A DNA stretch of 64,000 nt from Aporrectodea caliginosa (taxonomy: Eukaryota > Annelida > Clitellata > Crassiclitellata > Lumbricidae): NCBI GenBank assembly GCA_020284085.1, contig JACEVL010000004.1, positions 1,203,307-1,267,306 on the forward strand, in the 5' to 3' direction. Positions 46,079 to 58,196 of this stretch are shown here, piece by piece. Each line of letters opens with the position of its first letter. The first letter of the stretch is position 1. A program made the translations under genes and the position numbers. The notes under the pieces were generated by a model. That model saw only the letters and a program-made list of their open reading frames with translations. It was not told where the DNA came from and did not search any database.

Positions 46079-46621
46079 CAGTGTGATTCTCCTTACAGAT
46101 TTTATTTTAGTTATAGTTACAGTTATAGTTAATGGTTTTCTATTTTAGTTATAGTTATAGTTATAGTTAGTATTATTTTTTTGTTATAGTTATAGTTATA
46201 GTTAATAGATTTTTATTTTTGTTAATTTTAGTTACTACTTAGTTACAATAATTAAAGCTATATGCAAAATTGTGCGTATTAACACGCTGTTTCCCAATTT
46301 GCTCAGAGCTATGAAAGCCTTTGAAGCATGGGTGCATTCAGCTTCATGAATACACGAGTTTCCAAAGTAACTGACAGTGCATAATAAAAATATCGCATTT
46401 TTTCGTTCTCATTTATGTCGAGTCGTCCATATTGCACTTCCTATTTTTACTTTTTGTATTAACGAAAATAAAGAGGAATTTTCGTTAGTGTTATTTTCGT
46501 TATAGTTATAGTTATAGTTAATGATATTTTTTAGTTATAGTTATAATTATCGTTAACGAAATCATTTTATTTTCGTTAACGAAAATTTTCGTTATCGTTA
46601 TCGTTAACGAGAATCACACTG
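46079..46621. mobile_element. hAT-type element with internal (TTATAG)n, 543 bp, perfect TSD
   Basis: The ends CAGTGTGATTCTC and GAGAATCACACTG are perfect 13-bp inverted repeats. TGGTGTAC is duplicated exactly at 46071-46078 and 46622-46629. The interior is rich in (TTATAG)n near both sides, with GTTAACGAAAATTTTCGTTA close to the right end. No transposase coding was seen. It lies 21 bp from the preceding element's right end. Confidence 0.93.
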
Positions 46622-46905
46622 TGGTGTACCAACTTTAAAGGCATAGGCTAGCCTACCGAAAATTTGAACCCTATGCGTGAAAAGTGGGGAAAGCGCGTCT
46701 GTCTCAGATTTTTGGGTTCGGGTCATGAGATCTTTGTCCCGCTGGTACGACGCCTTTTCATCCATGAGTAATTCAATTGCTTTCAGCCATTAGAAACTAT
46801 TTCCAAATACAGCGTTACCTTGTTAGTAAACAGCTCTACACTGGCTTTCGTCCTTGCAAAGCATTCGCGGTGAATGTCTTGCAGCAAAGGAAAATCGAAA
46901 GCCCA

Positions 46906-47059
46906 CAGGGGTGTAGCCAGGAAAAAATTTCGGAGGGGTTTTAAGTTTTCGGGGGTTTCCATTGGACACTGTCGTATTTTTCTACATTTTTAGTTTTTAA
47001 TAACAGTAATGCATTTATTGGGGGGGGGTTGAACCCGTAAAACCACCCCTACGCCCATG
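46906..47059. mobile_element. hAT-type MITE, 154 bp
   Basis: The ends CAGGGGTGTAGCC and CCCCTACGCCCATG are imperfect inverted repeats. The flanking 8-mers AAAGCCCA and AAAGTCCA differ at one position, consistent with an older target duplication. A related interior lies at 22060-22190. Confidence 0.82.
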
Positions 47060-47069
47060 AAAGTCCACA

Positions 47070-48120
47070 ATCGAGATCAGTGTCGTCACTCGTCAGTATA
47101 GATGTCTCTGCACGAGATTGACCTGTCCCGCCCTCTTAAGGGCATCCACAGCATATTCTACCGCCTACGCCCTTTCCATAACACGCGAAGGTAGTTTGAC
47201 ATATTATGGCGTCTTCCTAATGAATCTCAGACTCCTCGGACATACAACGATAATCATCTGGATTCTTTATATCGATATCCGTTTTGTATAAGTGATTAAC
47301 AGCGTACGTCGACCTTCCCTTGGTATGGCCCATAGGCCTACTGAAGACCTATTGTAAGTCACTGAATATAACAGAGACCTCAGGCGACCATGTTTGCAAA
47401 TTACGGCTATAAAACGACCTGTGTCGGCGTTTTTCTGTAGACCGTATATCTTGCAACGCGATACGGATCTGACCCACCTCGATCCACGTCTATAGCCCTA
47501 ACGTCTTCCTCTGCTTCTTTTCATCGAAAGCCCATTGAACCCCAACAATACAAAACAACCCAGCTAATTGCTTAAGATCCATTTCCTTTCATCCTATTGT
47601 GAGCCCCGTTTGACCTCGGCTGACCCCGCCCATCAAAATATACAAGCATAGGGTTTCTGATTTCTCTTAACCCTGCTCGACCAATCTCAACTTCCGCCCA
47701 CCATATCCGCCTTTCTAGCTGTATAGTTCTGGCAAACACAGCCCTCTTCAGTAATCAACGCCCTCCACCTCAAAGTTCGCTCATCGTCCCTTAACAAAGA
47801 CATTTTACCCTAAAACTAGCAAGTGACGTACTTAACGTGGTTGAACTCAATTGGCATGCAGTCACTGTACCATTTCCAAAACTCTGTTTACCAACTTCCC
47901 TATATAAAACAAACCAGGTTAACCGAAAGGCCGTTCACGGTTCTCGAACAAGACTACAGTATCGAACAAGACTACAATTATTGATTACGACATATCTAGT
48001 ATCTAGAAGGCAACGGCCTACCCCTTGACCATTCTTTTTAGATCCTAACAAGGTGGCAGACACACATACCTTCATCATAAACCACTCCACTTCTGTTAAA
48101 AGTTTTGCTTCATCTGTAAA
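47070..48120. other. No gene seen
   Basis: Unrecognised sequence. Open frames are short and unsupported. Confidence 0.5.
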
Positions 48121-48246
48121 GTCCTTCACTCACAATTGCTCATGCGCTTCGGCGTGAAACTCCGATTCAGTGTACGCGCTGTAGTCGGGAGCGCCTCTGC
48201 GTAGAAATCTTGAAGTGGCGCTATAACAAGTGCTCATACATACACA
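48121..48246 (+). mobile_element. SINE-1, 5'-truncated
   Basis: Starts at AAAGTCCTTCACTCACAATT and ends TGGCGCTATAACAAGTGCTC with a short CATA tail. The tRNA head is absent. Confidence 0.9.
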
Positions 48247-48249
48247 GTC

Positions 48250-50080
48250 TAAAGTTGTTGCCTAAAACGTGTTAGCTTATCCACTTGCGAATTCCAATTA
48301 TATAAAGCATACTATGACTGATCTGTTGAAAAGCTATACACTGTAGGTCTAATGCTAATTTTATCAGCAGAGTTCATCTGCTAGTGAGCTAAGGGGGTTG
48401 CATTATGCAGTTATGCACTCAGTTTCGTGTTCGTTTGTTCTAACAACTCTATCCACACTTTAATTTTATTTTGGGCTTTGCCGAAGGAAACGAACACATA
48501 GAAGTTATTGTAACTTATTGGTCTACACTCTACAGTGTAGCGAACGCTATAAGCCTGTAGGCCTAACCCATTCAGATAAGAAATTACAAATTAATTGCAA
48601 TTAAAGGCCACGAAAGACTCATTGGCAGTCATTGCAGTCACTACCACGTGTATGAAACACAAGCGAGTCGAGATTTTATGGCATAATTTCGCGTGTTTCA
48701 TGGCGCAGCCGTTAGAGACCCAGCGAAACCTCATGTAGGTCTAATATAGATGGCCCGAGGGTTGTTCGTTGCACCCTTTCAGCGACTGAGATCTGATCAC
48801 GTTTTCACGAGAACCGTTCCGTTCTGATCTATTCTTCTTCGGCCTTCTTCCTTCCGGAGCTCATTAAGAATCGCTGCCTTTGATCTCATTGGTGCTAATT
48901 TCTTTACGACGTCTGCTAGTTAGCATTTTCATCTTGATCGCTGCAATTACCTATTAGAGCATCGATAGGAATGTTGCCAAGGTGACGAACAGTTAAGCCT
49001 AAATGAGTTTCGACAGAGCCTAATCTTTTGTTCTCCGTCTCTTAATTCGGGCGTTTAAGAAATCGCAGGGTTTCCGTTACGCGCTCCCATTCAGGTCTAA
49101 ACTGTAACATTCGTCTGCTTCAACAGGCGCTCAGTCAAAATCGATGTGGCTGGTATGACCAGGTTCAGATCCAAAGCTCAGGCAGACGGCTCCGGTGATG
49201 GCCCTTGCATGTACTTGCAAAGCAATGTAATAAGGCATGTAGGCCTAATGTAATGTAGCCTAATAGGCCTACATGTATAGATGTCTATATCGCGCCTTCA
49301 ACAGGAACCTTTTAAAACCTGGAGTAGGCCCCTAGGCGTATCATACCAATTGTCAGTAAATTTAATCAACGAGTTTGGAAACTATAATGCAGAACACATC
49401 GACGGCGTTGAAACTGACCACTATACTGTCTGCAGTCTGGTCAATGACTCGATGGTTGTCAGCGTCCATCGGGCGCCATCTGTCGTGGATCTTATTCAAT
49501 TAGAACAGCCATCCGAATGGCCGTCAATGGCTGTCCAGCGGCGCAAACGAGTTACGCACAAGAGGGGGATGTCTAGAGTTACAAGCCTTCAATGAACTGC
49601 AAATAGAATTTTTCACTGGGAATGGCCGTGGTTCGAACCCGGAGGCGAAACGGACCGAACGGTATCCGTCATCGATGGTCATCGTCTTCATCTGGTCACT
49701 TGGTCACCTGCGCTTTGAAGAGCCGACGCAACGCAGTCTAATGGCGCCACTTCAAAGACGGACAGCCGACAAACCAATCAACGCTTGGATAGCCGCCGCA
49801 CCTCGTGATTTGTAGGTCATTGTTTTGTGCGGTCGACTGCCACTCCCTCTCTTTATTCACCCCAGGTCAATGGGGCAGAATCTCCTACCACCAGGGAAGC
49901 TGCTGTTCAAACAATCACTGCGCGTGGTAAATGGTCACGCACAGTTGGAACGCTGTGACTGATAATGCACATCGTGTTGGGCGGAGCACGACGAGAAAAA
50001 TGCTGGGGTTAATAGATGATCTCTAATGAGCAATGCCAATTACACGGTTCACTTTCAGCTAGAAACAGTCGCTCAGCACC
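48250..50080. other. No confident gene; tRNA-like patch near 49620
   Basis: A 104-codon open frame at 49281-49595 has no recognised family. GTGGTTCGAACCCGGAGGCG at 49629 resembles a B-box and may be SINE debris. Otherwise nothing was recognised. Confidence 0.4.
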
Positions 50081-50660
50081 TCCGAGTAGGTCCTTGAAGA
50101 GGCGCTAGGTGGCGCACCGACGTTTCAATAGCCATGCTCACCGTTTTCAATTGAACGCACACAAATTAATTTCGTTGTAACGGGTCGTCCATAGAAGATG
50201 TCTGCTAAATTGTTTACTTTTGACCATTTCCTCCCCATTTGGCATAACCATCCCCTTTGGGGATGCTCTCACTTCTGGGCTAACTATGCTACAGGTTGGG
50301 TGCTTTGATCAAAATAATTATTCATTCATATCGAACACTTATATAGCGCCTCTCCTAGAAAACTACTCGGAAGTGCTCCCAACTCCAGCACGGCAAAAAA
50401 GAACGATCTTAAGATGAGAAAAGAACGTAGTAGAGAGAATGCTAGATAAGAGACAAAGCTCCTGGGGAAGCCATTCACCTTCCGGTCGAGGGGTCCACCA
50501 CTGAGAAAGCGCAATTCTGCCTAGTGGAGGTACAGGCAAAGGGATCAACAGCAGACCCTGTTCAGACGAGCCGAGGGATAGAAAGCCACTGGCATCAAGG
50601 ACAGAGCAACATAGCTTGTGAAATTAGGCAGGAGTGAGGCCCAGTAAGCAGTGTCAAAGT
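50081..50660 (-). mobile_element. Retroelement 3' ends and adjoining untranslated sequence
   Basis: A plus-strand end at 50081-50115 (GTCCTTGAAGAGGCGCT) is followed at 50330-50400 by a reverse end (CACTTATATAGCGCCTCTCC with AGTGCTCCCAACTCCAGCA). Sequence up to 50660 resembles the untranslated region of the local LINE group. Confidence 0.6.
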
Positions 50661-50669
50661 AAAAATAAA

Positions 50670-51690
50670 CAGTAAGATCTGCTGTAAAGATCTACTAAAT
50701 AAAGCATGACTCCATAGCCATGTTTACTAGAGCTGTCAAAAGCCTTGGACAAGGTAAATTACATGGATTGTATTTGAAATTGAGGAAACAAAATATTCCA
50801 CAGAGTTTCAATGGTTTTCATAAACTGATACAGAGTTTGAAGAATCCTGTAGCTTATTTAAACTGGGATTTCTGAATTGATTTGAGCAGAGAATACATGT
50901 ATTTCTTCAGGTTTATTGAGAGACTCATTTGTTATAGGTTAAGCTGTCTTCATAAACTGGATTTGAGATTCTGGAGGATTTGAAATTCTGAGTTTGTCAT
51001 ACTGACCTCATTCTCCAACGTGGATACAACCTCATGGCCAAGCCCGAGTCTGCTTTCCCCTCACTGTTCAGCTTGTCTGACAAAGTCCATCCAATGCTTG
51101 TCTCGAAAGCTGACAGACCATTTGAAAGACCTTCTTTCCTTCCTGACAGGGTTTGTTGGCCTTCTCAAGTTTCAATCAATCACAGCCTGCTTCCAAGTCA
51201 TTGTCAACCTTTGTTTAACCATTGTCTCATTATTCAGCTAATTTAAACAGAGATTCTTACATGCTGCCTTTGCATGGTGTCCACTGTCCATCATGTTAAG
51301 TCCCCAAATGTAGAGCACAAGGTACATGTATCTTCACAAGGTATACATTCCTCAAATATAACACTACATGTGCTAACAATGACCCTTTTTAGCCATACTA
51401 AAAAATAGTAGAATGCTAAATTCCAAGTACAGAAAGTTGGATTAAACATTTATTTTAAAAAATACAGCCATTTTAAATGTTCTTCAACTATGATAGCCTG
51501 CACAAATTGTCTTATTATTATAATTATTATTATTAGATGAAAATAAAAACACTAGTAAAACAACAATATTTATTATCAATTTAATTTTTATTAATTATTA
51601 TTAATTCTGATATTATTATAAACACAAATAACCATAATAGTAAAACAGGCAACGAAAACAATTTGCTACTGTTTTATAATGCAGCAATGG
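50670..51690. other. No gene seen; 3' flank of the methyltransferase gene
   Basis: AT-rich. A reverse-strand AATAAA (51570-51575) lies about 120 bases past the stop codon at 51697 and is a candidate polyadenylation signal. Confidence 0.4.
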
Positions 51691-51696
51691 TGGAAG

Positions 51697-51834
51697 TTAT
51701 AGCACCGAGTACAGATGTAAGTCGTTGAGGTCACTGTCGTCTGATTCATCGGATCCAAAGAGATTCCAGTTGGCTTCCACCAAACGATCACTTATCTCCT
51801 CCTTACGCAGCCACTTGGAAACATCCAATCCAGT
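51697..51834 (-). CDS. Methyltransferase-like gene, last exon
   Basis: The acceptor GATATTTCCAG precedes 51834. Encodes 45 residues from TGLDVSKWLRKEE through an acidic DESDDSDLNDL stretch to LYSVL and a TAA stop at 51697-51699. Confidence 0.9.
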   Translation of the reverse strand, partial: TGLDVSKWLRKEEISDRLVEANWNLFGSDESDDSDLNDLHLYSVL

Positions 51835-54800
51835 CTGGAAATATCAAAAGGGGTCACTGATCATCTGGAGGTACATCTGACTTAAATTCATACTTCCACA
51901 GGAATACCTACACAAAACCTATAGGCTCAATGATAGAGGTCATGAATCTCACCTAAGGTGGTCACCGTGTGAAGACCTAGAGCAAAGCCTTAACACATAA
52001 TTGCTTGGTATCATTGACTGATGCTTCATGATAATGTAGTAAGACTTTTACTAGTAACAATTATGCCACTAATCTTATGGCTTTGACACAGAGTCTCGTC
52101 AACTCTGTGTACACTCATTAGAGTCTCACCTCAAGAGGTTTAAGTGATTCCTCGATTGAAGGCGACATCACAATAAAAGTTCCACGGCAGGTGATAATCG
52201 ATTGAAGAAACTGCCAGATTCTGGAAAAAAACAAAAATCAAAATAATAAAATAATGACAGATCAAACGTAAATCATGCATACTTGGTACCTACATCACTT
52301 ATAAATGTAACAACAAAAGATACTTAACAAGCACGGTAGCACACTTTATAACAGGCATTTAATTGCCACAGACAACACTGCTATTTGTTTAAACACCACA
52401 GAAAACCACAAGCCCACATGTAACAAACAGTAAACTTCCTTATAACATGAGATGAAGACATCATACAGAATGACATGAAACATAAGACACAAAAGCCATT
52501 AACTTGGTAGCATGAGAATAGTAACAATGCCACATGTAGCAAAAGTAACGTGACCTCAGGTAATGCAACGTGATTGTAGTCACTAGATCGTAATGTTAAA
52601 CTCCAAATTTCTAAAGCACTACTTTCAAGTTAAGTGCAGGGTACCAGGCTATTCACGAATTCTGCTTCATGTCAGAATGTTGCCCGGAGATGGAATATTC
52701 AAGTCTGGGTGTCTAACACATTACACAAGTTAACATTAAGGTCTGATGATCAAAAATGTGCTACAGTTTAAATTCTAAGACTGAACGTTCAATTTTGTGA
52801 GCTCACCATTCATTAAGCATAAATTATCACATAGCACAGAAAACCTCTCAACCTCCAAATTTATCAAAATAATACACTTTAACTGCTCAGAACAATGTTC
52901 CACACTCACCGCTTCTGCTCATTAGCTGGAAGAAAATATTCGAAGACGTTGTTCAGAACTATGACATCAGCTGAAAAAAAATGACTCTTTGTAAATATCT
53001 TATTTACCGTATTTAAAACAAATATCTAAAAGCAAATATTAGTAGGCAATTTTCACATCAGTTGTAAAATAGTGGTTGGTAATCACCATAAGAGTTCATT
53101 TATAAGTTAATATTTGAGCCATTTTAACATTATCTCTACCAAAAACTTTAGACTAACCATATCAAAATCTTGAAACATGTCTACAAATGTTATATACGCA
53201 ACTACCTGAAGTGTCATATCTTAACACTGCATGCTGTCGAATATAAGAAGAAAGATCATTCTTTTAAACTATTTAGAAACTTCTGTCACCAAACCCAATT
53301 GCTAACCTACTTAGATACCAACTATAGGTTATGAATGCACTCATTTTAATCCTTTAACCACAAGCTGCACTGGTTTCCCAGTCACTTTTATTGCATGCTC
53401 ATCGTTAAAGGGTTCAACAATATTCAGTGTATAATTACAACTTCTTAATATCCAAAAATTAAAACAAATGACTTAAAGACTCGTTTTGTAAGAGCTTGTC
53501 ACACATATTAGGAAACGTCTTTCAACTCTTGCACAGAATTAAACTCCAGCAACGGGTTAGGCAGTCAAGCAATCCAATGGTAACCCTTAGTCTTAAAGAT
53601 TGCTGACTCATATATACAAGTAACTACTGATCAGATTCACTGCAATAACATTTTATTTGATTGTTTTTTCATGGCCACCACTTACTTGCAGTCAATAAAT
53701 AAAAGGCAGGGAAAGTTGTGCACTTTCTGCAAAACAAAGTCACTTGCATTTTATCCTGAACAGGTAAACATAGATGACTTTGAATTTTTGACTTCACAAC
53801 CACCTTCAATGAAAACAGAGGATGCTAACCTGTTTTTAGGATTTCCTCTTGAGTTATTACATCTGCACATGTAACCTGTAACACCAACCACCAGTAAAGC
53901 AGCACTGCCCAATCACAACACAAAAATGCTAAATATACAAAGAACACAGCTAAAACCTCATTCACAGTTCTACCATCCCTGTAACATTATCTTTAAATCT
54001 AAAATAAGAATTCACTGCAAACACCATAATTATCGACTGATTCTTCAAACTATAACACAATCTATTTAAACCCGTTCTCATGCCCACAAAAACAATCAAC
54101 AGAGAGCTTTATGGACAAGGATTAGAGACACAGGGTCAGAGCATTTGAAGAAATTCACGATCAGTTAACCCACTCCTTAATGATGGGCACCTTGGTCAAC
54201 AGGTGCTCTCTAGTGTGGTTAGTGAGTTGAAGAATATTGCTACACATGGCATCAGCAGTCCATCCACTGGCCAACTCCATCCACTGGCCAACTCTCAAGT
54301 CAGGTAAATTCCTCAAGAGTACATTCTTTCTCGCTAAACTGCTATTTCTGTGGTAGTCTGTACAAAAGAAATGGGTTAAGTTCCTTATAGGTAAATTGCT
54401 GATGGGTCAACTCTTCAACTGTTGACATCATGCAATAGGATTTAAAGCCTTCAGGTGGCAGTGAATATTCATTCAACACCACCCAGCATAAAACCTTGTT
54501 TCTGTTGCTCCCAGATCTTTGTATGCTGAAATTTTAAATTTAAACTATTAAAATAAATTACATCTGCAGGTGAAAATACCTTTATGCGATCCTGTAGATT
54601 ATATTTGTCTATGATTCCCGACTGAACACGGCAAAGCTCTTCGTTCATCTCACACCCAACAATGGATGCAGCACTACTGTAGAGATATGCCTACAAACCA
54701 CAAAGACAAATATTATACTACAAGTGCACACATTCATTATACATTTACAACATACATATTTCATACATTAGTTTATGAATTTTCATGCCACTGATTAATG

Positions 54801-57585
54801 CTTAGTAATTAGATAGTGGCACTTAAGAAATGGGTAATAATATTAATTTATTTATAAAGATCAGTACACACACAAGTAAATTTTTATAATTGATATCGCC
54901 ATTCAAGTCAAGACATTGATTATACTCGAATACATTATACACAATACATAACATTATATTTGGTTCAGGATTTTATGCATTCATGAAATAAGCTTTTACA
55001 TGAATGAATTGTGTTTTAAAGTGGACACCATAATGAAATTTTCCAATCTCTTCAGTTATTTTCCCTGTCATAAAAAATTTCAGATTCAAGTACACAAATA
55101 AGCAACTTATGCTATATTGAGACTGAGCATGCCAAGATATATTTTCACGTACTCCATAAAGAACAGCACCAAGTCTTGAGCCAATATCTACGAGAACCTT
55201 TCCATCGAGATTTGGAAGTAAATATCGGAAGATGTATTTCAACTGTGTTACAGATGTCGAGTGAGAAATGAAAGCTGTCAGGAACAAAAAATTACGTAAA
55301 TTTTGCTATGCAAAAACCAGTAAAACATTTCAAAACATCAGCTATTTAAAAAGCAACCATTGCAGCAAAAGGCATCTTAGAATAACTTGTGCAACATTAG
55401 TGACTTCAAGAGGTTAACCTACAGCAGAAAGATTAAAACCTAATTTGTTTTGCGAAAGAGTTGAAGATATTGCTACAAGTGGCATCAGCAACCCATAAAC
55501 AGGCAAACTTTTACCACTAGCAAATTCCGCAAGCTACAAATTATAAGCACAACTCAGTTGCTACAAACACACCAGCACAATAGCAAGAACAGCAACTAAA
55601 GAAATCACGATAGAAGAACTACGGGTACTGAAACAATTATAAGAAATAATTATGAGAAATAGGAGATGAAATGTAACTAAACCATAAGTGAAGAATGATT
55701 AAGGTACTGACATCAACACCAACCGAAAACAATTTACTGAAGAACGAAACAAAATAAAGTGTAGACCCATTGACAACTTAACATGCTGTTGTTGGGGGAC
55801 AAGACGTCCAATCAAGCACATAAACCAGAAGTATGTAAAACAGACTAATTAATGCACAATAACCAATTGTCTAACTAAATACATGTGTCTGTCCTTCAAG
55901 CCTTCAGTCTGTCCATCCAACCGTCAGTCCATCCAGACGACCGCAGGTCCATTCATCCAACCATCGAGACGACCACGCATCCATCCATCCGTCTTTTCGT
56001 CCATCCAACTGTCGGTCTGATCGTCCGACCATCAGTCTGTCCAACCGGCCGTCGGTAAATCTGTTCTTCCAACCATCCGTTCGTCCATCTGACACTCCAG
56101 CCAACCATGTTCGTTTGTCCGTACATCTGGTTGTAAAAGCCAGTATTTAGCACTACCAAAATTCTTGTATGGCGCGTTAACCGATACGACGATTACGGTG
56201 TGTTAATTTAATAGCTTTAGGGACATAACACCACTTCTTGTTTAACTGAACAGCTTGTTATCTACACTGTACTGAACATGATTATTTATTATTTACTCAG
56301 TGGAGCCACCTGGTGAGAACCACAGTTAGCACAATAGTTCCGACTCATTTGTCCTTCTTCACAAAGTTCGTCAACCTCTTCTTCATCGTAGAGAAATCCA
56401 TCGACATGAACTGTTGCAGAATGACCATTGCTTTGCTCCTAGAATAAAAAAAACTTCAGCTTATATATTAATATTTCGATTAACAGTGCCACTAGATGAC
56501 AAATAACAACAAAAAATAACAATAACACTAAATGAAAGTAATGAATAAAGGTAAATTAACTGCTCAACCATAAACACACCAATCTTTTGCGTACTGGTTC
56601 AATGGCTTGACAAAATATCGTCAATTATGAATTCATGACATAACAAGATGCAGACCTGGACCCAAAAGTAAAGAAAAATGCCTTAGCAACCAATATGCAG
56701 CTATAATTATAAAAACATGAATAGCTTTTGGTCTGCTGCAGCGAACTGGATGCGAGTATCATTGATCAACTATGGTCTCAACTGCAACCAACTCAGGATC
56801 TCTGGTCATACACAATATTAGCCTTATGTTGACCATTATGTAAAATGTCAGGATATGACCTTTGATCATGACCTGTGATTGGTCAGAAACTGTAGGTGAA
56901 CTGATGACCTCAGACGGCAGTGTCGCAGCAACGGGAACCATTTGACGAACATCATGGCGAATCTGATGAATAATTTCATCCGCCTTATCACTTCTGCCAC
57001 TGTCTTTAATCAGATCCCCTAGATAACAGCAACCAGCACTTGATAAACTTAATAAAATTGCTAATAATGTTGAGCAAAAGGTTTAACAGTACATGTATTG
57101 AATATGTTTATTTCAGATCTGTAATTATCACTACAATTAGTAGGCTGTCAATGTAACAGATGTTAACCCCAGATGAGACTCCATTATTTGCGTTCTAAGT
57201 GTGTGCAAAACTGGTCAGTGGTGATTTTCCAGGTTATTTGAGCATCATTTGTCTATAAAAAGTTGTTGTTCATAATAAACTGTAATTCTCATTCAGGCTA
57301 GCATGGAGCTCCTTCAAGAAGTACTTGGAAGAAGCTATGAAATGATGTTACATGTCAATATTCCAGCCCACCTCTTCATTTATCTGTAGATCAATTTCAC
57401 TTTCTGACCAGTTGGATTTAAGAGGAATGTCTGTCTTTTTGTATACTTTAGATTTCCTACAAGAGTCAACACCATTAAAACTAACCGGCAGCTGACTGAA
57501 TCCATTTCAGTAGTGGGATCATGGAGTCTTTATCCACAGATTTTATTAAATTGAGAAAGGCTCCTTGTCCGGCTTGGAAATCCAT
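51697..57585 (-). CDS. SAM-dependent-methyltransferase-like protein, split gene
   Basis: A minus-strand gene assembled from eight solid exons: 57585-57486, 57018-56873, 56438-56297, 55274-55153, 54690-54580, 52970-52910, 52220-52130 and 51834-51697. Known junctions are GT-AG and phase-consistent. A phase gap between the fifth and sixth solid exons requires one more exon of length 1 mod 3. The 70-base candidate 53755-53686 has correct phases but an unconvincing peptide. With it the product is 326 residues. The fold is class I methyltransferase: glycine-rich motif I (KVLVDIGSRLGAVLYG), an acidic end of strand 2 (IVGCEMNEEL) and motif IV-like DVIVLNNVFEYFLP. A CANC segment with an acidic VDGFLYDEEEVDELCEEGQM precedes the fold, and the C-terminus is acidic (DESDDSDLNDL). 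I do not recognise the named orthologue. Substrate is unknown. The start at 57585 is likely but unproven. Confidence 0.82.
52130..52220 (-). CDS. Methyltransferase-like gene, penultimate exon
   Basis: The acceptor TTTTTTTTCCAG precedes 52220. Encodes IWQFLQSIITCRGTFIVMSP and SIEESLKPLE, the late strands of the fold. The donor is GTGAGA. Confidence 0.88.
52910..52970 (-). CDS. Methyltransferase-like gene, motif IV exon
   Basis: A 61-base exon encoding DVIVLNNVFEYFLPANEQK. The acceptor TTTTTTTCAG and the donor GTGAGT are both strong. Confidence 0.88.
53686..53755 (-). CDS. Candidate small exon of the methyltransferase-like gene
   Basis: The acceptor TTTACCTGTTCAG and the donor GTAAGT bracket 70 bases that enter in phase 0 and leave in phase 1, exactly what the gap needs. 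The peptide (DKMQVTLFCRKCTTFPAFYL) does not look like the usual strand-3 segment, so the true exon may be elsewhere in 53000-54570. Confidence 0.3.
54208..54305. repeat. Short intronic repeat, partner at 55450-55500
   Basis: GAGTTGAAGAATATTGCTAC with TGGCATCAGCA recurs at 55459 (GAGTTGAAGATATTGCTACA). A direct doublet of CCATCCACTGGCCAACT follows in the first copy. Confidence 0.7.
54580..54690 (-). CDS. Methyltransferase-like gene, exon 5
   Basis: The acceptor GTGGTTTGTAG precedes 54690. Encodes AYLYSSAASIVGCEMNEELC through NLQDRIK and holds the acidic residue expected to bind the SAM ribose. The donor GTATTT leaves phase 0. Confidence 0.88.
55153..55274 (-). CDS. Methyltransferase-like gene, exon 4 (SAM motif I)
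   Basis: The acceptor TTCCTGACAG precedes 55274. Encodes FISHSTSVTQLKYIFRYLLP and the motif I strand and loop KVLVDIGSRLGAVLYG. The donor is GTACGT. Confidence 0.9.
55885..56110. repeat. Degenerate (GTCCATCC)n tract
   Basis: CCATCC, CCGTC and CGACC words with a period near four or eight over 220 bp, in an intron of the methyltransferase-like gene. Open frames here are artefacts. Confidence 0.8.
56297..56438 (-). CDS. Methyltransferase-like gene, exon 3
   Basis: Encodes the acidic VDGFLYDEEEVDELCEEGQM segment and YCANCGSHQVAPL. A CxxC pair with a nearby His suggests metal binding; that is inference. The donor GTAAAT leaves phase 1. Confidence 0.85.
56873..57018 (-). CDS. Methyltransferase-like gene, exon 2
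   Basis: The acceptor TTATCTAG precedes 57018 and the donor GTCATG follows CAG at 56873. Encodes DLIKDSGRSDKADEIIHQIR and on to SDQSQ. Both phases fit the neighbours. Confidence 0.78.
57486..57585 (-). CDS. Methyltransferase-like gene, first coding exon
   Basis: Starts at ATG 57585 (MDFQAGQGAFLNLIKSVDKD) and ends in phase 1 before a GTTAGT donor. An in-frame TAG lies upstream beside a possible TCATAG acceptor, so an upstream coding exon is possible. Confidence 0.65.
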
Positions 57586-57599
57586 ATCAAATGCAAAGT

Positions 57600-58157
57600 A
57601 GTTCTTCTATGAGACTGCAAAAATACCTAATTTTTAAACATAAGAGTAAATTAGAGCATTTCTTGTATTCAGGAATCGTAAATTGACTTCATTAACTCAT
57701 ATGTGTGGGTGGCTTTTGTCCGGGGGATTATGTCCGAGGGGGATTATGACCAGAGGGGATAATGTCCGTTCCCCAAAACATTTAGTATGTTTGCTGAATG
57801 AGCTCGCACCATAGGCCATGTGTCTTTCACTGAGCCTCGGAGGCAATGAACCTTGGACGGTCAAGGATATGGGTTGTGATGTAATTAATTTGGGATGAAA
57901 AGCCGATAAATTACGAAAAAATTAAAATAAAATCCAAAATCCGTCTTTTGTCTTTAATTTAAATGTGAATATAATTCGTACCTCCGCGCCTCGACGGCCA
58001 CGAGCGGTTCACATTGGCTGTTAGTTACACCGTAAACTATATATTTCCAAAAGCTTTATCTTGATGACGTAATATTGTATCGTATCGCATTCTCAAAACT
58101 TCTAACAGTTTCACTGGAGGGCCAATAATTATTATGTTATGTAGACGTAGCCTACAC

Positions 58158-58196
<39 letters not shown>

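Noticed and set aside
49281..49595. 104-codon forward frame as a gene
   Set aside because: No domain, no splice support and no neighbour context; left as unassigned sequence.
53671..53874. 67-codon forward frame within the methyltransferase-like gene
   Set aside because: Lies on the opposite strand in an intron and overlaps a candidate exon of the real gene. No family was recognised.
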